A stretch of 64,000 nucleotides of DNA from Candidatus Thiosymbion ectosymbiont of Catanema sp. Cochon2018 (GCA_011392765.1 WYCW01000004.1:699846-763845), one strand, 5' to 3'; counted from the first letter of the stretch, positions 34,426-43,680 are shown. Numbers and translations: made by a program. The notes: a model not told the origin generated them from the letters alone.

Positions 34426-34872
34426 ATGAACGAAACTCCGCTTTCCACCGCGCCGCCTTCCCGTCAGGACCTCCTGTTGCAGGACAAGCTGATCGAGGAT
34501 ATCGTCGGCCAGAGCGCGCGGATGGACGACCTGGCGCGCCAGCTCATCGCCCTGCAGCTGGCCGTCCCCGGTCTCTACGCAACCGCCCTGAAGTTGGTAG
34601 CGGGGGATAAGGGCACGGTCTTCAGCGACGTCTGGCTCTGGCTCACCTTCGCCTGCTGGGGAATGGCCCTGGCCCTCGCCCTCATTGCCCTGACTCCCCG
34701 CAACTACCGGGTGGACAGGAACCGATTATCCGCCGACGAGGAGAATGGGAAGGGTCCGCTCAGCATCGAGGGCTACTTTCGACGTAGCGCATCGGACAAA
34801 CGCCGGCTGCTGCTCCCATCCTGCGGGCTGTTTTTCGCCGGCATCTGCTGTGCGGTCGCCACTCTGTTATGA
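34426..34872 (+). CDS. Two-helix membrane protein of unknown function
   Basis: 148 residues: a soluble N-terminal helix region (LLLQDKLIEDIVGQSARMDDLARQLIALQL), membrane helix 1 (VWLWLTFACWGMALALALIAL), a cytoplasmic or periplasmic loop (IEGYFRRSASDKRRLL) and membrane helix 2 (PSCGLFFAGICCAVATLL) ending at the stop. Its TGA stop is the first part of a heptamer repeat. It precedes a zinc-ribbon gene in the same direction and, further on, the CHAT gene; it may belong with them. Not recognised as a named family. Confidence 0.7.
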   Translation: MNETPLSTAPPSRQDLLLQDKLIEDIVGQSARMDDLARQLIALQLAVPGLYATALKLVAGDKGTVFSDVWLWLTFACWGMALALALIALTPRNYRVDRNRLSADEENGKGPLSIEGYFRRSASDKRRLLLPSCGLFFAGICCAVATLL

Positions 34873-34925
34873 GTGATGAGTGATGAATGCGGGAGCAGCT
34901 ATTCCCCTCATCATTCATCATTCGG
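34869..34925. repeat. Inverted heptamer repeat, possible terminator
   Basis: ATGAGTGATGAGTGATGAAT on the left and CTCATCATTCATCATTCGG on the right form an imperfect hairpin directly at the stop of the membrane protein gene. Confidence 0.7.
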
Positions 34926-34939
34926 AGGAATAACCAACC

Positions 34940-35194
34940 ATGAAGACCCACCCTTCCTTCACATGTTGGCAGTGCGAACGCACCTTCGGACAAGTGGTCG
35001 ATCTCACAGGTGATCCGGTGCTGCTGCTCGAATGCCCCTATTGCGGGGCCGAATGCAAGGTCGATCTGGCCCCCTACAAGCAGCCGGTCGTCACGGTGAT
35101 GAGAGGCAAGGAAACCGGTCCTGGCGATGTCCGCTATGAGCTTCCCGACAGCATCCCGACCTCCGAACCCGAAATACCTGCCCAGTCGATCTGA
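34940..35194 (+). CDS. Small zinc-ribbon protein
   Basis: 84 residues. CWQC and CPYC pairs spaced by about 26 residues (FTCWQCERTF..., LLECPYCGAEC) form a rubredoxin/zinc-ribbon-like site. The rest is a flexible, acidic, proline-rich tail. GGAGGAATAACC upstream is a good ribosome-binding site. It is likely an accessory to a neighbouring large gene, but no partner can be proved. Confidence 0.7.
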   Translation: MKTHPSFTCWQCERTFGQVVDLTGDPVLLLECPYCGAECKVDLAPYKQPVVTVMRGKETGPGDVRYELPDSIPTSEPEIPAQSI

Positions 35195-35216
35195 GGCGAA
35201 ACCTTGCTAGCTAATA

Positions 35217-35313
35217 GTACAGGATTAACAGGATTTCCAGGATTGACAGGATTTTTCTTCGTTTTAAAAAGAATCCTGTTAATCCTGAAAATCTTGTTAA
35301 TCCTGTCCTATTT
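35217..35313. repeat. ACAGGATT-type hairpin repeat
   Basis: ACAGGATTAACAGGATTTCC and GATTGACAGGATTTTTC words on the left are mirrored by AATCCTGTTAATCCTGAAAA and TTGTTAATCCTGTCC on the right, with a period of about 9-11 bases. Confidence 0.8.
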
Positions 35314-35380
35314 GGAACTTTGCAATGAGCATTCAGAACAGGGTCACTACATATTGAGTACTACCGGAATTTGAAAGAGG

Positions 35381-35674
35381 CTACCGTTCGATATCCTCTG
35401 TCTTCAAATCCCGTCGTTTATGCACCACGGCCAATACAAAGATACCTTGCTCCTTGACCTCGTAGACGATCCGGTAGGAATAGAGAGATAACTCCCTCAC
35501 ATGCTCATCATTGAATTCCGGCACCTTGCGCCCGGCATTGGGTAGTTCCTCCAGGATATCAGTCTTTCCCCGGATGTCCTGTGTCACCTTCTTAGCATAG
35601 TAACGGGAATTGTGGGCAATATAGTCATGAATGGCGCGTAGATCGGCCTTGGCTGGTTGCGACCAGATCACCAT
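35381..35674 (-). CDS. ParE/RelE-family toxin
   Basis: 97 residues. The N-terminus VIWSQPAKADLRAIHDYIAHNS, the central LPNAGRKVPEFNDEHVREL and the end YRIVYEVKEQGIFVLAVVHKRRDL are the ParE superfamily pattern. ParE-type toxins poison gyrase; RelE-type ones cut mRNA. The strand-order and motif fit ParE better. Start overlaps the antitoxin stop by seven bases. Confidence 0.88.
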   Translation of the reverse strand: MVIWSQPAKADLRAIHDYIAHNSRYYAKKVTQDIRGKTDILEELPNAGRKVPEFNDEHVRELSLYSYRIVYEVKEQGIFVLAVVHKRRDLKTEDIER

Positions 35675-35847
35675 GAATCGATTTCCCGTTTGAGTTCTTC
35701 ACTGGTGAGGGTGTGGCCCTGCTCTACAGCATCCTGCCCCTCCCTGATCTTATCCAGCACATAGAGCCGGTACATGATCTCATCCATGTCTGTATCCTCC
35801 GGCAGTTTGCCGATGGTCTCCAGAGCCTCTTGTTTCGCCGCATACAT
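35668..35847 (-). CDS. Antitoxin partner of the ParE-like toxin
   Basis: 59 residues starting at ATG 35847 with GGAGA upstream (YAAKQEALETIGKLPEDTDMDEIMYRLYVLDKIREGQDAVEQGHTLTSEELKREIDSW). The sequence is helical and acidic, typical of small antitoxins paired with ParE-like toxins. The overlap with the toxin gene supports one operon. It is divergent from the CHAT gene by about 100 bases. Confidence 0.8.
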   Translation of the reverse strand: MYAAKQEALETIGKLPEDTDMDEIMYRLYVLDKIREGQDAVEQGHTLTSEELKREIDSW

Positions 35848-35946
35848 GATAATTCTCCAAAATAGGAAACAAAGGGCTGTTGACATTCATCGTTCTTAGG
35901 TCAGATTGCGGCCCTTTTCCTCGCAATCGCCTTCGCTTAAGAATAC

Positions 35947-38900
35947 ATGTCAACAGATCCAAGTCTCCGGAGGGGGTTTTACCCTTTTCAAATGTCAACA
36001 CGCCCTAGCCATATGATTGTCGCTGAGCAGGCCCTGATTCTCCAGCCCCCGGTCGATCTGATCCGGAACCAACCGGAGCTCGGGCGGATGGCCGCGGGGC
36101 TGGCCCTGCGCTACGCCCATCGGGAGCTGGTCACCGACGAGCTGCTCCGGGCCATGGGAGAAGCCCTGTGGCGGGCCCTGGACGCGGGGAAAAACCTCGA
36201 ACGAGCACAGAAGGCAGCGGGCCTGGGGGTCCTGCCCATTGTGATCGAGTCTTCGGAGCCGGAAGTGCTCCAACTGCCCTGGGAGACTTTATGCCACCCC
36301 GAGCTGGGTTTTCTGGGTCTGGACCCGGCCTTTGCCCTGTCCCGTCGCCTGGATGTTCCCCCGACCGCGGCGCCGATCTTGGAACCGGGTCCCCTGCGGG
36401 TGCTGTTGTTTACTTCCCTGCCCGAAGACCTGGACCCGGAGAGAAACCGGCTGGACGTCGAATCCGAGCAGGACGCGGTACAGGAGGCCCTGGCCCCCTG
36501 GATCGCCGAAGGGCTGGTAGACCTGCGGATGCCCAACGACGGGCGTTTTAAGACCTTCACCGCCGAGCTCCGGGATTTTCGGCCCCACCTGGTTTTCTTG
36601 AGCGGGCATGGTCGGTTCCACCAGGGCCCCCTGACCGACGGGCCCGGTCGGGGGGAGTTCGTCTTCGAGGGACCGCACGGGGCATCCGATTCGGTCCCGG
36701 ACACGGAGATCGCCACGGCCTTTGTGGGATCTCCGGTCCAATGCCTGGTGCTCTCCGCCTGCGAGTCCGGCAAAGCGGCCTCGGATGCCCTAAACAGCGG
36801 GCTGGCCCGGCGGCTCGGCCTGCGCGGACTACCCCATGTGGTGGGTATGCGCGAATCGGTGCTGGACCGGGCCGGTATCCAGTTCGCCCACGCTTTTTGT
36901 GACACGCTCGCCCGGCGGGAGCGGGTGGATCTGGCCCTACAAAAAGCACGCGGGGCCATTACCCGGCCCCTGGAAGGGGGTATTTGGCGACGCGACGCCG
37001 AAGACCCGACCCTGGCCGGCCTCAGCCTGGGCCAGTGGTGTCTGCCCATGCTGCTCAGCGCCGATCCGGACCGGCCCCTGATCGACTGGGGATTCGAGCC
37101 GAAACCGCCGGCGGAACGCCTGGTCAACCAATCCCTCGCCACCGTCACCCTGCCGCCGCGTTTTTTGGGGCGGCGCAAGGAGCTGCGCGCCCTCGAAGGG
37201 GAGCTGGGCACGGGCAAGCGACGCCGGTTGCTCATCACCGGCCCCGGCGGTCAGGGCAAGACCGCCCTGGCCGGCAAGCTGGCGCAAGGGCTCCAGCAAG
37301 CCGGCTGGGAGGTCCTGGCCTGGTCGGCCCGCCCGGAGAATTCTTTTCATGACTTCCGCTTCGAGTTGGAACTCGCCCTATCCAAAGACAACGCCCAACG
37401 ATACAGCCGTATGGAACCGCAGTGCCGAGACGAAGCATGCCGGGCCAAGCTCCTGCTGCGCCTGCTGCTGACCCAGTACGGGAAGCGGGTGCTGCTGTTC
37501 CTCGACAACCTGGAATCCCTCCAGCGGCCCGACAGCCTGGAACTCGACGCCGGCGAGGCCGGAGACATTGTCGGCGCCTGGATCGCCGCCGCCGAGGGGC
37601 TGTGTGACCAAGGCTTGGTGCTACTGGTCACCTCCCGCTGGCATCTGCCGGACTGGCCCGAGGCCGACCACTGGCCGCTGGAACACGCGAGCTACGGCGA
37701 TTTCCTGCAACAGGCCAGATCCTTGCGGCTGCCGGCCGGCTTCTATCGCCGGCGGGAACGGCTGCGTCGGGCCTACCAGGTTCTCCATGGCAACTGGCGG
37801 GGGTTGGAATTCTTCGCCGCGGCGGTGGGCGATATGGATGCAGCGGACGAGGCAGCGTTTCTGGAACGGCTGGCCGCGGCCAAGGCGGAGACCCAGACCG
37901 ATATGGCCCTGGAAACCGTCATCGATCACCGTACTCGGGACGAACGCACGCTGCTGGCGCGTCTGCCTGCCTATAAAACCCCGGTGCCCATCGAAGGCAT
38001 CATCAAACTGGCCCTGGATCTACCGGACCCGGAGCGTCTGCTCGCAAAACTGCTGGCCGTTTCTCTGGTGGAACAGCACGAGGCCCCGGATCTGCTCACC
38101 CGCGAATACCAGTGCCCACCTCTGGTGGCCGAGTGGTTGTGGAGGAACGGCACACCAGCTCCAGAGATCCAATGGCTCAAAGCCGCCGCCGAGTACCAGC
38201 TCTACCTCTACCGGCACGAGCGCCCTACCCTCCCCCAGGCGATAGCCGTGCACCAGGCCCTCCGAATTGCCGGCGAGCAGGCCACCGCCGACCGTTGGGC
38301 CCTGGACCGGATCATCAATCCCCTCAGCCTGGCCGGTCTCTATGCCAGTCTGCTCTCTGATTGGCTGCCACCTATCCGCCGCTCCCAGGACCCGGCCGTG
38401 CGTGCCGCGGCCCTGAGCCAAACCGGCAGACAACTTCTTCATATTGGCAAATACGAGTCGGCACTTGGCTACCTGCAGCAAGCTCTGGCAATTCAACAGG
38501 AGATCGGTGACCGTGCGGGCGAAGGGACCATTCTCAACAACCTCTCTCAGATCTATGGCGCCCAGGGTGATTACCAGACGGCTCTCGAGTACCTGAAGCA
38601 ATCCCTGGCGATCCGCCAAGAGATCGGCGACCGAAAAGGCGAAGGGGCCACACTCAACAACCTCTCGCAGATCTTCCAGGTCCGGGGCGATTACCAGACG
38701 GCACTCGGCTACCTGAAACAAGTATTGGCAATCATGCAGGAGATCGGTGACCGTGCACACGAAGGGGTCACACTCAACAACCTCTCGCAGATCTTCATGG
38801 CCCAGGGCGATTACCAGACGGCTCTCGATTACCTGAAACAATCACTGGCGATCCACCAAGAGATCGGTGACCGACAAGGCGAAGGGACCACACTGAACAA

Positions 38901-39822
38901 CATCGCGACGATCTATCACGCCCAGGGCGATTACCAGACGGCACTCGGCTACCTGAAACAAGTACTGGCAATTATGCAGGAGATCGGTGACCGTGCACAC
39001 GAAGGGGGCATGCTCAACAACATCTCACAGATCTATGATGCCCAGGGCGATTACCAGACGGCACTCGGCTACCTCAAACAAGCCCTGACGATCCAACAGG
39101 AAATCGGTGACCGCGCGAACGAAGCGACTACACTTAACAACCTCTCGCAGGTCTACGACGCCCAGGGCGATTACCAGACGGCACTCGGCTACCTCAAGCA
39201 ATCACTCGTGATTCAACAGGAAATCGGCGACCGAGCAGGCGAAGGGGGCACACTCGACAACCTCTCGCAGATCTTCAAGGCCCAGGGCGATTACGAGACG
39301 GCACTCGGCTACCTCAAGCGATCACTGGCAATCCGCCAAGAGATCGGCCACCGAGCAGGCGAAGGGGTCACACTCAACAACATCGGGCAGATCTTCCAGG
39401 CCCAGGGCGAGTACGAGACGGCACTCGGCTACCTCAAGCAATCACTAGCCATCAGCCAGGAAATCGGCGACCGAGCGAGCGAAGGAGCCACACTCAACAA
39501 CATCTCGGTGATCTACCAGGCCCAGGGCGATGACGAGACGGCGGTCGGCTACCTCAAGCAATCACTCGTGATTCGACAGGAAATCGGCGATGCGGCCGGG
39601 CTTTGTGCCAGTCTCTTCAATCTGGGCCATCTCCATTTACAGAAGGGCGAACACGCGGAGGCAACCAAGGCCTGGGTAACGGTCTATCGTCAGGCCCGTT
39701 CGATGGGTCTGAAACAAGCCCTCGATAATCTGGAGAGACTCGCCGGCCAACTCGGGCTGCCGGGGGGACTGGATGCCTGGGAGGAGGAGGCGCGCCGGAT
39801 GGACGAGGGCCGCGGACGATAG
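35947..39822 (+). CDS. CHAT-STAND ATPase-TPR protein
   Basis: Up to 1291 residues. CHAT peptidase domain with His221 in LSGHGRFH and Cys272 in LSACESG; STAND/NB-ARC ATPase with P-loop GPGGQGKT (Lys438), Walker B LLFLDNLES and a TSRW sensor; winged-helix-like region; then about ten 40-residue TPRs (consensus AQGDYQTALGYLKQSLAIQQEIGDRAGEGATLNNLSQIY) that are near-identical 120-base DNA repeats. The architecture suggests a sensor protease: the TPRs detect a signal, the ATPase oligomerises and the CHAT domain cleaves a target. ATG 35992 or 36013 could be the real start. No gasdermin-like substrate is adjacent. The C-terminus is rich in acidic and basic residues. Confidence 0.88.
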   Translation: MSTDPSLRRGFYPFQMSTRPSHMIVAEQALILQPPVDLIRNQPELGRMAAGLALRYAHRELVTDELLRAMGEALWRALDAGKNLERAQKAAGLGVLPIVIESSEPEVLQLPWETLCHPELGFLGLDPAFALSRRLDVPPTAAPILEPGPLRVLLFTSLPEDLDPERNRLDVESEQDAVQEALAPWIAEGLVDLRMPNDGRFKTFTAELRDFRPHLVFLSGHGRFHQGPLTDGPGRGEFVFEGPHGASDSVPDTEIATAFVGSPVQCLVLSACESGKAASDALNSGLARRLGLRGLPHVVGMRESVLDRAGIQFAHAFCDTLARRERVDLALQKARGAITRPLEGGIWRRDAEDPTLAGLSLGQWCLPMLLSADPDRPLIDWGFEPKPPAERLVNQSLATVTLPPRFLGRRKELRALEGELGTGKRRRLLITGPGGQGKTALAGKLAQGLQQAGWEVLAWSARPENSFHDFRFELELALSKDNAQRYSRMEPQCRDEACRAKLLLRLLLTQYGKRVLLFLDNLESLQRPDSLELDAGEAGDIVGAWIAAAEGLCDQGLVLLVTSRWHLPDWPEADHWPLEHASYGDFLQQARSLRLPAGFYRRRERLRRAYQVLHGNWRGLEFFAAAVGDMDAADEAAFLERLAAAKAETQTDMALETVIDHRTRDERTLLARLPAYKTPVPIEGIIKLALDLPDPERLLAKLLAVSLVEQHEAPDLLTREYQCPPLVAEWLWRNGTPAPEIQWLKAAAEYQLYLYRHERPTLPQAIAVHQALRIAGEQATADRWALDRIINPLSLAGLYASLLSDWLPPIRRSQDPAVRAAALSQTGRQLLHIGKYESALGYLQQALAIQQEIGDRAGEGTILNNLSQIYGAQGDYQTALEYLKQSLAIRQEIGDRKGEGATLNNLSQIFQVRGDYQTALGYLKQVLAIMQEIGDRAHEGVTLNNLSQIFMAQGDYQTALDYLKQSLAIHQEIGDRQGEGTTLNNIATIYHAQGDYQTALGYLKQVLAIMQEIGDRAHEGGMLNNISQIYDAQGDYQTALGYLKQALTIQQEIGDRANEATTLNNLSQVYDAQGDYQTALGYLKQSLVIQQEIGDRAGEGGTLDNLSQIFKAQGDYETALGYLKRSLAIRQEIGHRAGEGVTLNNIGQIFQAQGEYETALGYLKQSLAISQEIGDRASEGATLNNISVIYQAQGDDETAVGYLKQSLVIRQEIGDAAGLCASLFNLGHLHLQKGEHAEATKAWVTVYRQARSMGLKQALDNLERLAGQLGLPGGLDAWEEEARRMDEGRGR

Positions 39823-39856
39823 CCCGGCGGTGGGTTGAGGTCTCTTGAACCGCTTA

Positions 39857-39930
39857 AGAGACTGTCTGAAAAGGGACCGTAGGCCGTAGGCTGGGTTGCG
39901 GCCAGGGATGGCCAAAACCCAGCAATAACT
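39857..39930 (+). repeat. MITE family I, left half only
   Basis: AGAGACTGTCTGAAAAGGGA through CCCAGCAATAAC, truncated at the RBS of the next gene. Confidence 0.7.
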
Positions 39931-39954
39931 CAAACGGAATTTCCGGAGGTTTAA

Positions 39955-40167
39955 ATGAAAGCAAAAGTGGGTGAACAAGGCATACTTATTCCAAAGGAAT
40001 ATCCGGAGGGGGTGGATGAAATCGACATTCGAGTAGAGCATCATGTTATCGTGGTTTCGCCGATTTCCACTGACCCTATCAGACAGTTAGGCACCCACCC
40101 GGTTACAGGGGATATCAACGATGCATCGCGTAACCATGACAAGTACATTTACCGGGTGGTGTTCTAA
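39955..40167 (+). CDS. AbrB-like small antitoxin-type protein
   Basis: 70 residues (MKAKVGEQGILIPKEYPEGVDEIDIRVEHHVIVVSPISTDPIRQLGTHPVTGDINDASRNHDKYIYRVVF). A swapped-hairpin-like N-terminus and the DPIRQLGxHPVTxxIxDASxNHDKYIY ending are typical of small orphan proteins often paired with VapC toxins. GGAGG lies upstream. No toxin follows. The gene may have been brought near the CHAT locus with the truncated MITE. Confidence 0.7.
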   Translation: MKAKVGEQGILIPKEYPEGVDEIDIRVEHHVIVVSPISTDPIRQLGTHPVTGDINDASRNHDKYIYRVVF

Positions 40168-40403
40168 TTTTGTTGTTGCCGAATATAAGGAACCATTTTG
40201 ATCCCCTCACCAAGACGCCCTCTGCGGTGAGGTGAGGGGCTTGTGGGGCCGGTAAACTATTCGTGTCTGCCTTCGTGTGGATTCGTGTTCATTCGTGGTT
40301 TAATGCATGCTAAAATGAAACAATCTGTGAAAATCTGCGTAATCTGTGGATAAAAAAGATCAGGTGAACTTTTGCGACCGATTTGCGTTCATTTTTGGTA
40401 AGA

Positions 40404-40546
40404 GAAAACTACGAATCTCGCGAATCCTCGCGAATAAGATCCCTCCCTTCGGTTCGGGATGACAATTTCGCGTCGATTCGCGTGATTCGTAGTTTTCCCT
40501 CTTGTTGCCGACCGGTAACGCTTAACGTAATGGCATTGGTTTTGTC
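40404..40546. repeat. MITE family II relative next to pyrK
   Basis: ACTACGAATCTCGCGAATCC and its mirror ATTCGCGTGATTCGTAGTTT, then right end CGCTTAACGTAATGGCATTG. The left terminal repeat is not clear. The rest of 40168-40403 holds AATCTGCG-type and CCCTCACC/GGTGAGGG repeats. Confidence 0.65.
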
Positions 40547-40547
40547 C

Positions 40548-41429
40548 CTACCCGAAGACGGCATAGGCGTCGAACACGGGTCCGTCCACACACACCCGCT
40601 GCATGGCCGGCCCCGCTTCGGTCCAGACCCGGACGACGCAGCCGGCGCAGCCGCCTACAGCGCAGGCCATGAATTCCTCCAGGGAGACCTGACAGGGCAG
40701 CCCGAACTCACGCGCCAGGGTGGCTACCGCCTGGAGCATGGGGTGGGGACCGCAGGCGAAGATCTCTACTTCGGCGCGGGCCGATTTTTCAAGGCTTTTC
40801 AGCCAGATCCGCGCCAGATCCGTGACATAGCCCCGAAAACAGCCCGGAAGGTCCAGGAAACTCGTGAGCCGGCTGGGTATGCCCCAGTCGTCGAGTAGGG
40901 GCATGGCGGCAATTACCTGCGGGGGCAGGCCCGGAACCAGATATTGAGAGGGACGCGGCCGAAAGGGAAAAGGGACCTCGGAGCCGAGGACAGCGAAGGG
41001 TCGGAACTGTGGGTCCGAACGCAGGGTGTCGGCCAGAAAAATCATGGGGGGAATCCCCACACCGCCGCCGATGAGCAGGGGCCGCGGGTGCTCGGGATGT
41101 GCTTGAAAAGGGCGTCCGATAGGTCCGAGCAGGCTGAGGCGGTCACCGGGTTGCTTGAGCGCCAGGAGTCGGGTGCCGGTTCCGACCGCCTTGTAGAGGA
41201 GTTCTATCCAGTCGTCCCGCGGGCTGGCGCGCATGATCGACAGCGGCCGGCGCATGGGAAGCCGAGGGTCACACCGTAGGTGAACGAAGGAACCGGGCCG
41301 GGCGTGCCGGGCGCACTCCGAGGCCTTCAGGCGCAACAGGAATTGATCGCCCGCATAGGCCTCCCGGCGGAGGATTTCGGCATCCTCCGGAAAGATGCTA
41401 TTCCGGTTGCTATCAACTACCGATGACAT
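40548..41429 (-). CDS. pyrK: Dihydroorotate dehydrogenase electron-transfer subunit
   Basis: 293 residues. FAD domain with MRRPLSIMR, NAD-binding GGGVGIPPMIFLAD, and the C-terminal [2Fe-2S] cysteines in CAVGGCAGCVVRV...QRVCVDGPVF. It transfers electrons from the class 1B PyrD to NAD. It is unlinked from pyrD by 8 kb and stands alone. The N-terminal 15 residues are not conserved-looking. Confidence 0.93.
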   Translation of the reverse strand: MSSVVDSNRNSIFPEDAEILRREAYAGDQFLLRLKASECARHARPGSFVHLRCDPRLPMRRPLSIMRASPRDDWIELLYKAVGTGTRLLALKQPGDRLSLLGPIGRPFQAHPEHPRPLLIGGGVGIPPMIFLADTLRSDPQFRPFAVLGSEVPFPFRPRPSQYLVPGLPPQVIAAMPLLDDWGIPSRLTSFLDLPGCFRGYVTDLARIWLKSLEKSARAEVEIFACGPHPMLQAVATLAREFGLPCQVSLEEFMACAVGGCAGCVVRVWTEAGPAMQRVCVDGPVFDAYAVFG

Positions 41430-41431
41430 TG

Positions 41432-41577
41432 AGAGGCTGTCTAAAAACTAACACATTGATTTTAAATCGGTAGGCTGGGGGCAAGGAACGAACCCCAGCT
41501 TTGGTTATTGCTGGGTTTTGGCCGTCCCTGGCCGCAACCCAGCCTACGGCCTACGGTCCCTTTTTAGACAGTCTCTG
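41432..41577 (-). mobile_element. MITE-like element family I, copy 4 (reverse)
   Basis: GAGGCTGTCTAAAAACTAAC to CCCTTTTTAGACAGTCTC, 146 bases, same internal stem. It lies just upstream of pyrK. The following 41580-41973 is filled with AATCTGCG-type repeats. Confidence 0.85.
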
Positions 41578-41973
41578 AGTAAGCCGGATATTCACGAAAA
41601 ATTGGTCCGCAAATGGCCGCAAATGCACCAAGTGGGTAGGCTGGGTTGAGGTCTCTTGAACCGCTTAAGACGCAGAGAGTCCTTTTTTTATCCCCAGATT
41701 ACGCAGATTACGCAGATTTTCGCAGATTAGAAACGAAACAATCTGCGAAAATCTGCGTAATCTGTGGATAAAAAAGATTATGTGATTTTTTGCGACCGAT
41801 TTGCGTTCATTTTCTCCTTCGCTCGCTTCGATCGACCCGCAGATGACGCGGATTTTCACAGATAAAAAACAAAATAATCTGTGGAAATCTGTGTAATCTG
41901 CGGACAAAAAAGAGAATATGGTCTTTTGCGACCGATTTGCGTTCATTTGCGGATAAAAAGAATTTCCAGGGGC

Positions 41974-43269
41974 TCATGTGGCCTCGCGTTGGAATACGAC
42001 GTGGCCGGCGAGCAGGGTCCAGGCTACCTGCCCCTCGAGTTCCCGGCCGCGAAACGGGGTATTGTGGCCGGCGCTGACCAGGGTCGATTCCGAGGGTATC
42101 CAGCAGGTATCGGGATCGAAGATGCAGACATCGGCAATCCGTCCCGGATCGAGCCGGCCCACGGGCAATTGCAGGATTTGCGCCGGTCCGATGGTGATCC
42201 GTGCGATCGCGGTCGCCAGCTCCATGACATCTTCGGCAACCAGGCGCAGCATCAGGGGCAGCAAGGTTTCGAGGGCCGAGATACCGGGGGCGGTGGCGGG
42301 GAACGGGGCCAGCTTGGCATCTTCCTCATGGGGACTGTGATCCGAGCAAACGGCGGCCAGGTCGCCGCGGGCCAGGGCGGCACGCAGGGCGACGCGATCC
42401 TCGTTGGTGCGCAACGGCGGTATGACGTGGCAGTTGCTGTCGAAGGCCCCGATGTCTTCTTCGGTCAGGAAGATCTGGTGGGCGCTCACATCGGCGCTCG
42501 CCCGAACGCCGCGTCGGATCGCCTCGGCGAGCATCTGGGTGGCGCGGCCGGTGGACAGACAGCGGAAGTGGATGCCGGCCCCGGTCTGTTCCGCGAGGGC
42601 CAGGTCCCGCGCGAGTGCGACGGTCTCCGCCGCTTCCGGGATTCCCGGTAGTCCGAGGCGGGTAGCCACCCGGCCTTCGTGGACACATCCCTGGTCCCGC
42701 AGGTGTTTGTCCTCCGGGCGCAGGAAGACGGTGAGGCCGTAGGTGGTCGCGTATTCCATTGCCCGGCGCTGGACCAGGGTGTTCTTGATGGGCCGATCGG
42801 CATGGCTCATGACGGGGCACCCGGCGTGCTTGAGCGCTGCCATCTCACTGATCTGCTCGCCGCGCAGGCCCTGGGTGAGGGCGCCCGCGGGCACCACTCG
42901 GGCCTGGCCGTGACGTTCGGCGGTCTGGGCCACGAGCTGGGCCACCGCAGGGGTGTCGATGACCGGCTGGGTATCCGGCGGACAACACAGAGTAGTGATG
43001 CCGGCGGCGGCCGCCGCCGCGGTCTCGCCGGCGATCGTGGCCTTGTGCTCGAACCCCGGCTCGCGCAGGCGGGCGCATAGGTCCACCAGACCGGGACAGA
43101 CGACCAGGCCCCGCGCATCCAGGGTACGGTCGGCGCGAAACCCGGTCGGCGCCGGGCCGACGGCGGCGATTTGCCCGTCGGCAATATGCAGGTCGCACTC
43201 GGCATCGATCCCGTTCGCCGGGTCTACCAGGCGGCCGTTGCAGATGCTGATTTTAGGATCTGTTGACAT
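41974..43269 (-). CDS. Dihydroorotase-like noncatalytic subunit (PyrC')
   Basis: 431 residues. Amidohydrolase fold with the family's GLVDLCARLREPGFEHK in place of the catalytic D-x-H-x-H-L-R-E-P-G: the metal-binding His pair is replaced by Cys-Ala-Arg, as in the inactive PyrC' (pyrX) subunits that hold aspartate transcarbamoylase together. Later segments (HFRCLSTGRATQMLAEAI, SDHSPHEEDAK, LRMLVAEDVMELATA-like) keep the shape. It follows pyrB in the same direction but is now separated by 1.2 kb of repeats. Confidence 0.9.
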   Translation of the reverse strand: MSTDPKISICNGRLVDPANGIDAECDLHIADGQIAAVGPAPTGFRADRTLDARGLVVCPGLVDLCARLREPGFEHKATIAGETAAAAAAGITTLCCPPDTQPVIDTPAVAQLVAQTAERHGQARVVPAGALTQGLRGEQISEMAALKHAGCPVMSHADRPIKNTLVQRRAMEYATTYGLTVFLRPEDKHLRDQGCVHEGRVATRLGLPGIPEAAETVALARDLALAEQTGAGIHFRCLSTGRATQMLAEAIRRGVRASADVSAHQIFLTEEDIGAFDSNCHVIPPLRTNEDRVALRAALARGDLAAVCSDHSPHEEDAKLAPFPATAPGISALETLLPLMLRLVAEDVMELATAIARITIGPAQILQLPVGRLDPGRIADVCIFDPDTCWIPSESTLVSAGHNTPFRGRELEGQVAWTLLAGHVVFQREAT

Positions 43270-43330
43270 TTATCCGGACGACATCTTTTTTGTCCGCAGA
43301 TTACGCAGATTCTCGCAGATGGTTTCGTTG

Positions 43331-43440
43331 TTATACTGCCACACGGAACAATCTGCGCATTTCACTCCCTCTCCCTCCGGGAGAGGGCTGGGGTGAGGGG
43401 GAGATTCAAAAGCTCGGATTGTGCCGTGTGGCAGTATAAT
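43331..43440. mobile_element. Nested element with TATACTGCCACACGG terminal repeats
   Basis: TATACTGCCACACGGAACAATC at the left is mirrored by GATTGTGCCGTGTGGCAGTATA at the right with one mismatch; a CCCTCTCCCTCCGGGAGAGGG palindrome lies inside. It interrupts an AATCTGCG-type repeat, so it is a later insertion. Confidence 0.75.
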
Positions 43441-43455
43441 CCGTGAAAATCCGTA

Positions 43456-43680
43456 TCATCTAGCGAGGCTTCGCCTCAGACCGACGAGGCGTGACCGACC
43501 GCACCGAAGAACCACCGATGGACACGGATAAACACGGATTATGATCCGTGTTTATCCGTGTCTATCCGTGGTTCAAAGAATTTGCGACTCCCGCCCAACA
43601 AGAGACAGAAATGTTTTTGTGCAGTGCACAAACTTGACTCATTTGTAAAGATGCAGGTCCCTCAAGGAATCCTAGTGGCT
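43456..43680. repeat. Palindromic 230-base element, copy 2 (inverted)
   Basis: Starts AGCGAGGCTTCGCCTCAGAC, centre GGATTATGATCC inside a GACACGGATAAACACGGATT hairpin, ends CTCAAGGAATCCTAG. Inverted relative to 27995-28225. Confidence 0.8.

Noticed and set aside
35930..43269. Shared ATGTCAACAGATCC start context of the CHAT and PyrC' genes
   Set aside because: Noted as a possible regulatory word, but two occurrences at N-termini reading MSTDP may be coincidence.
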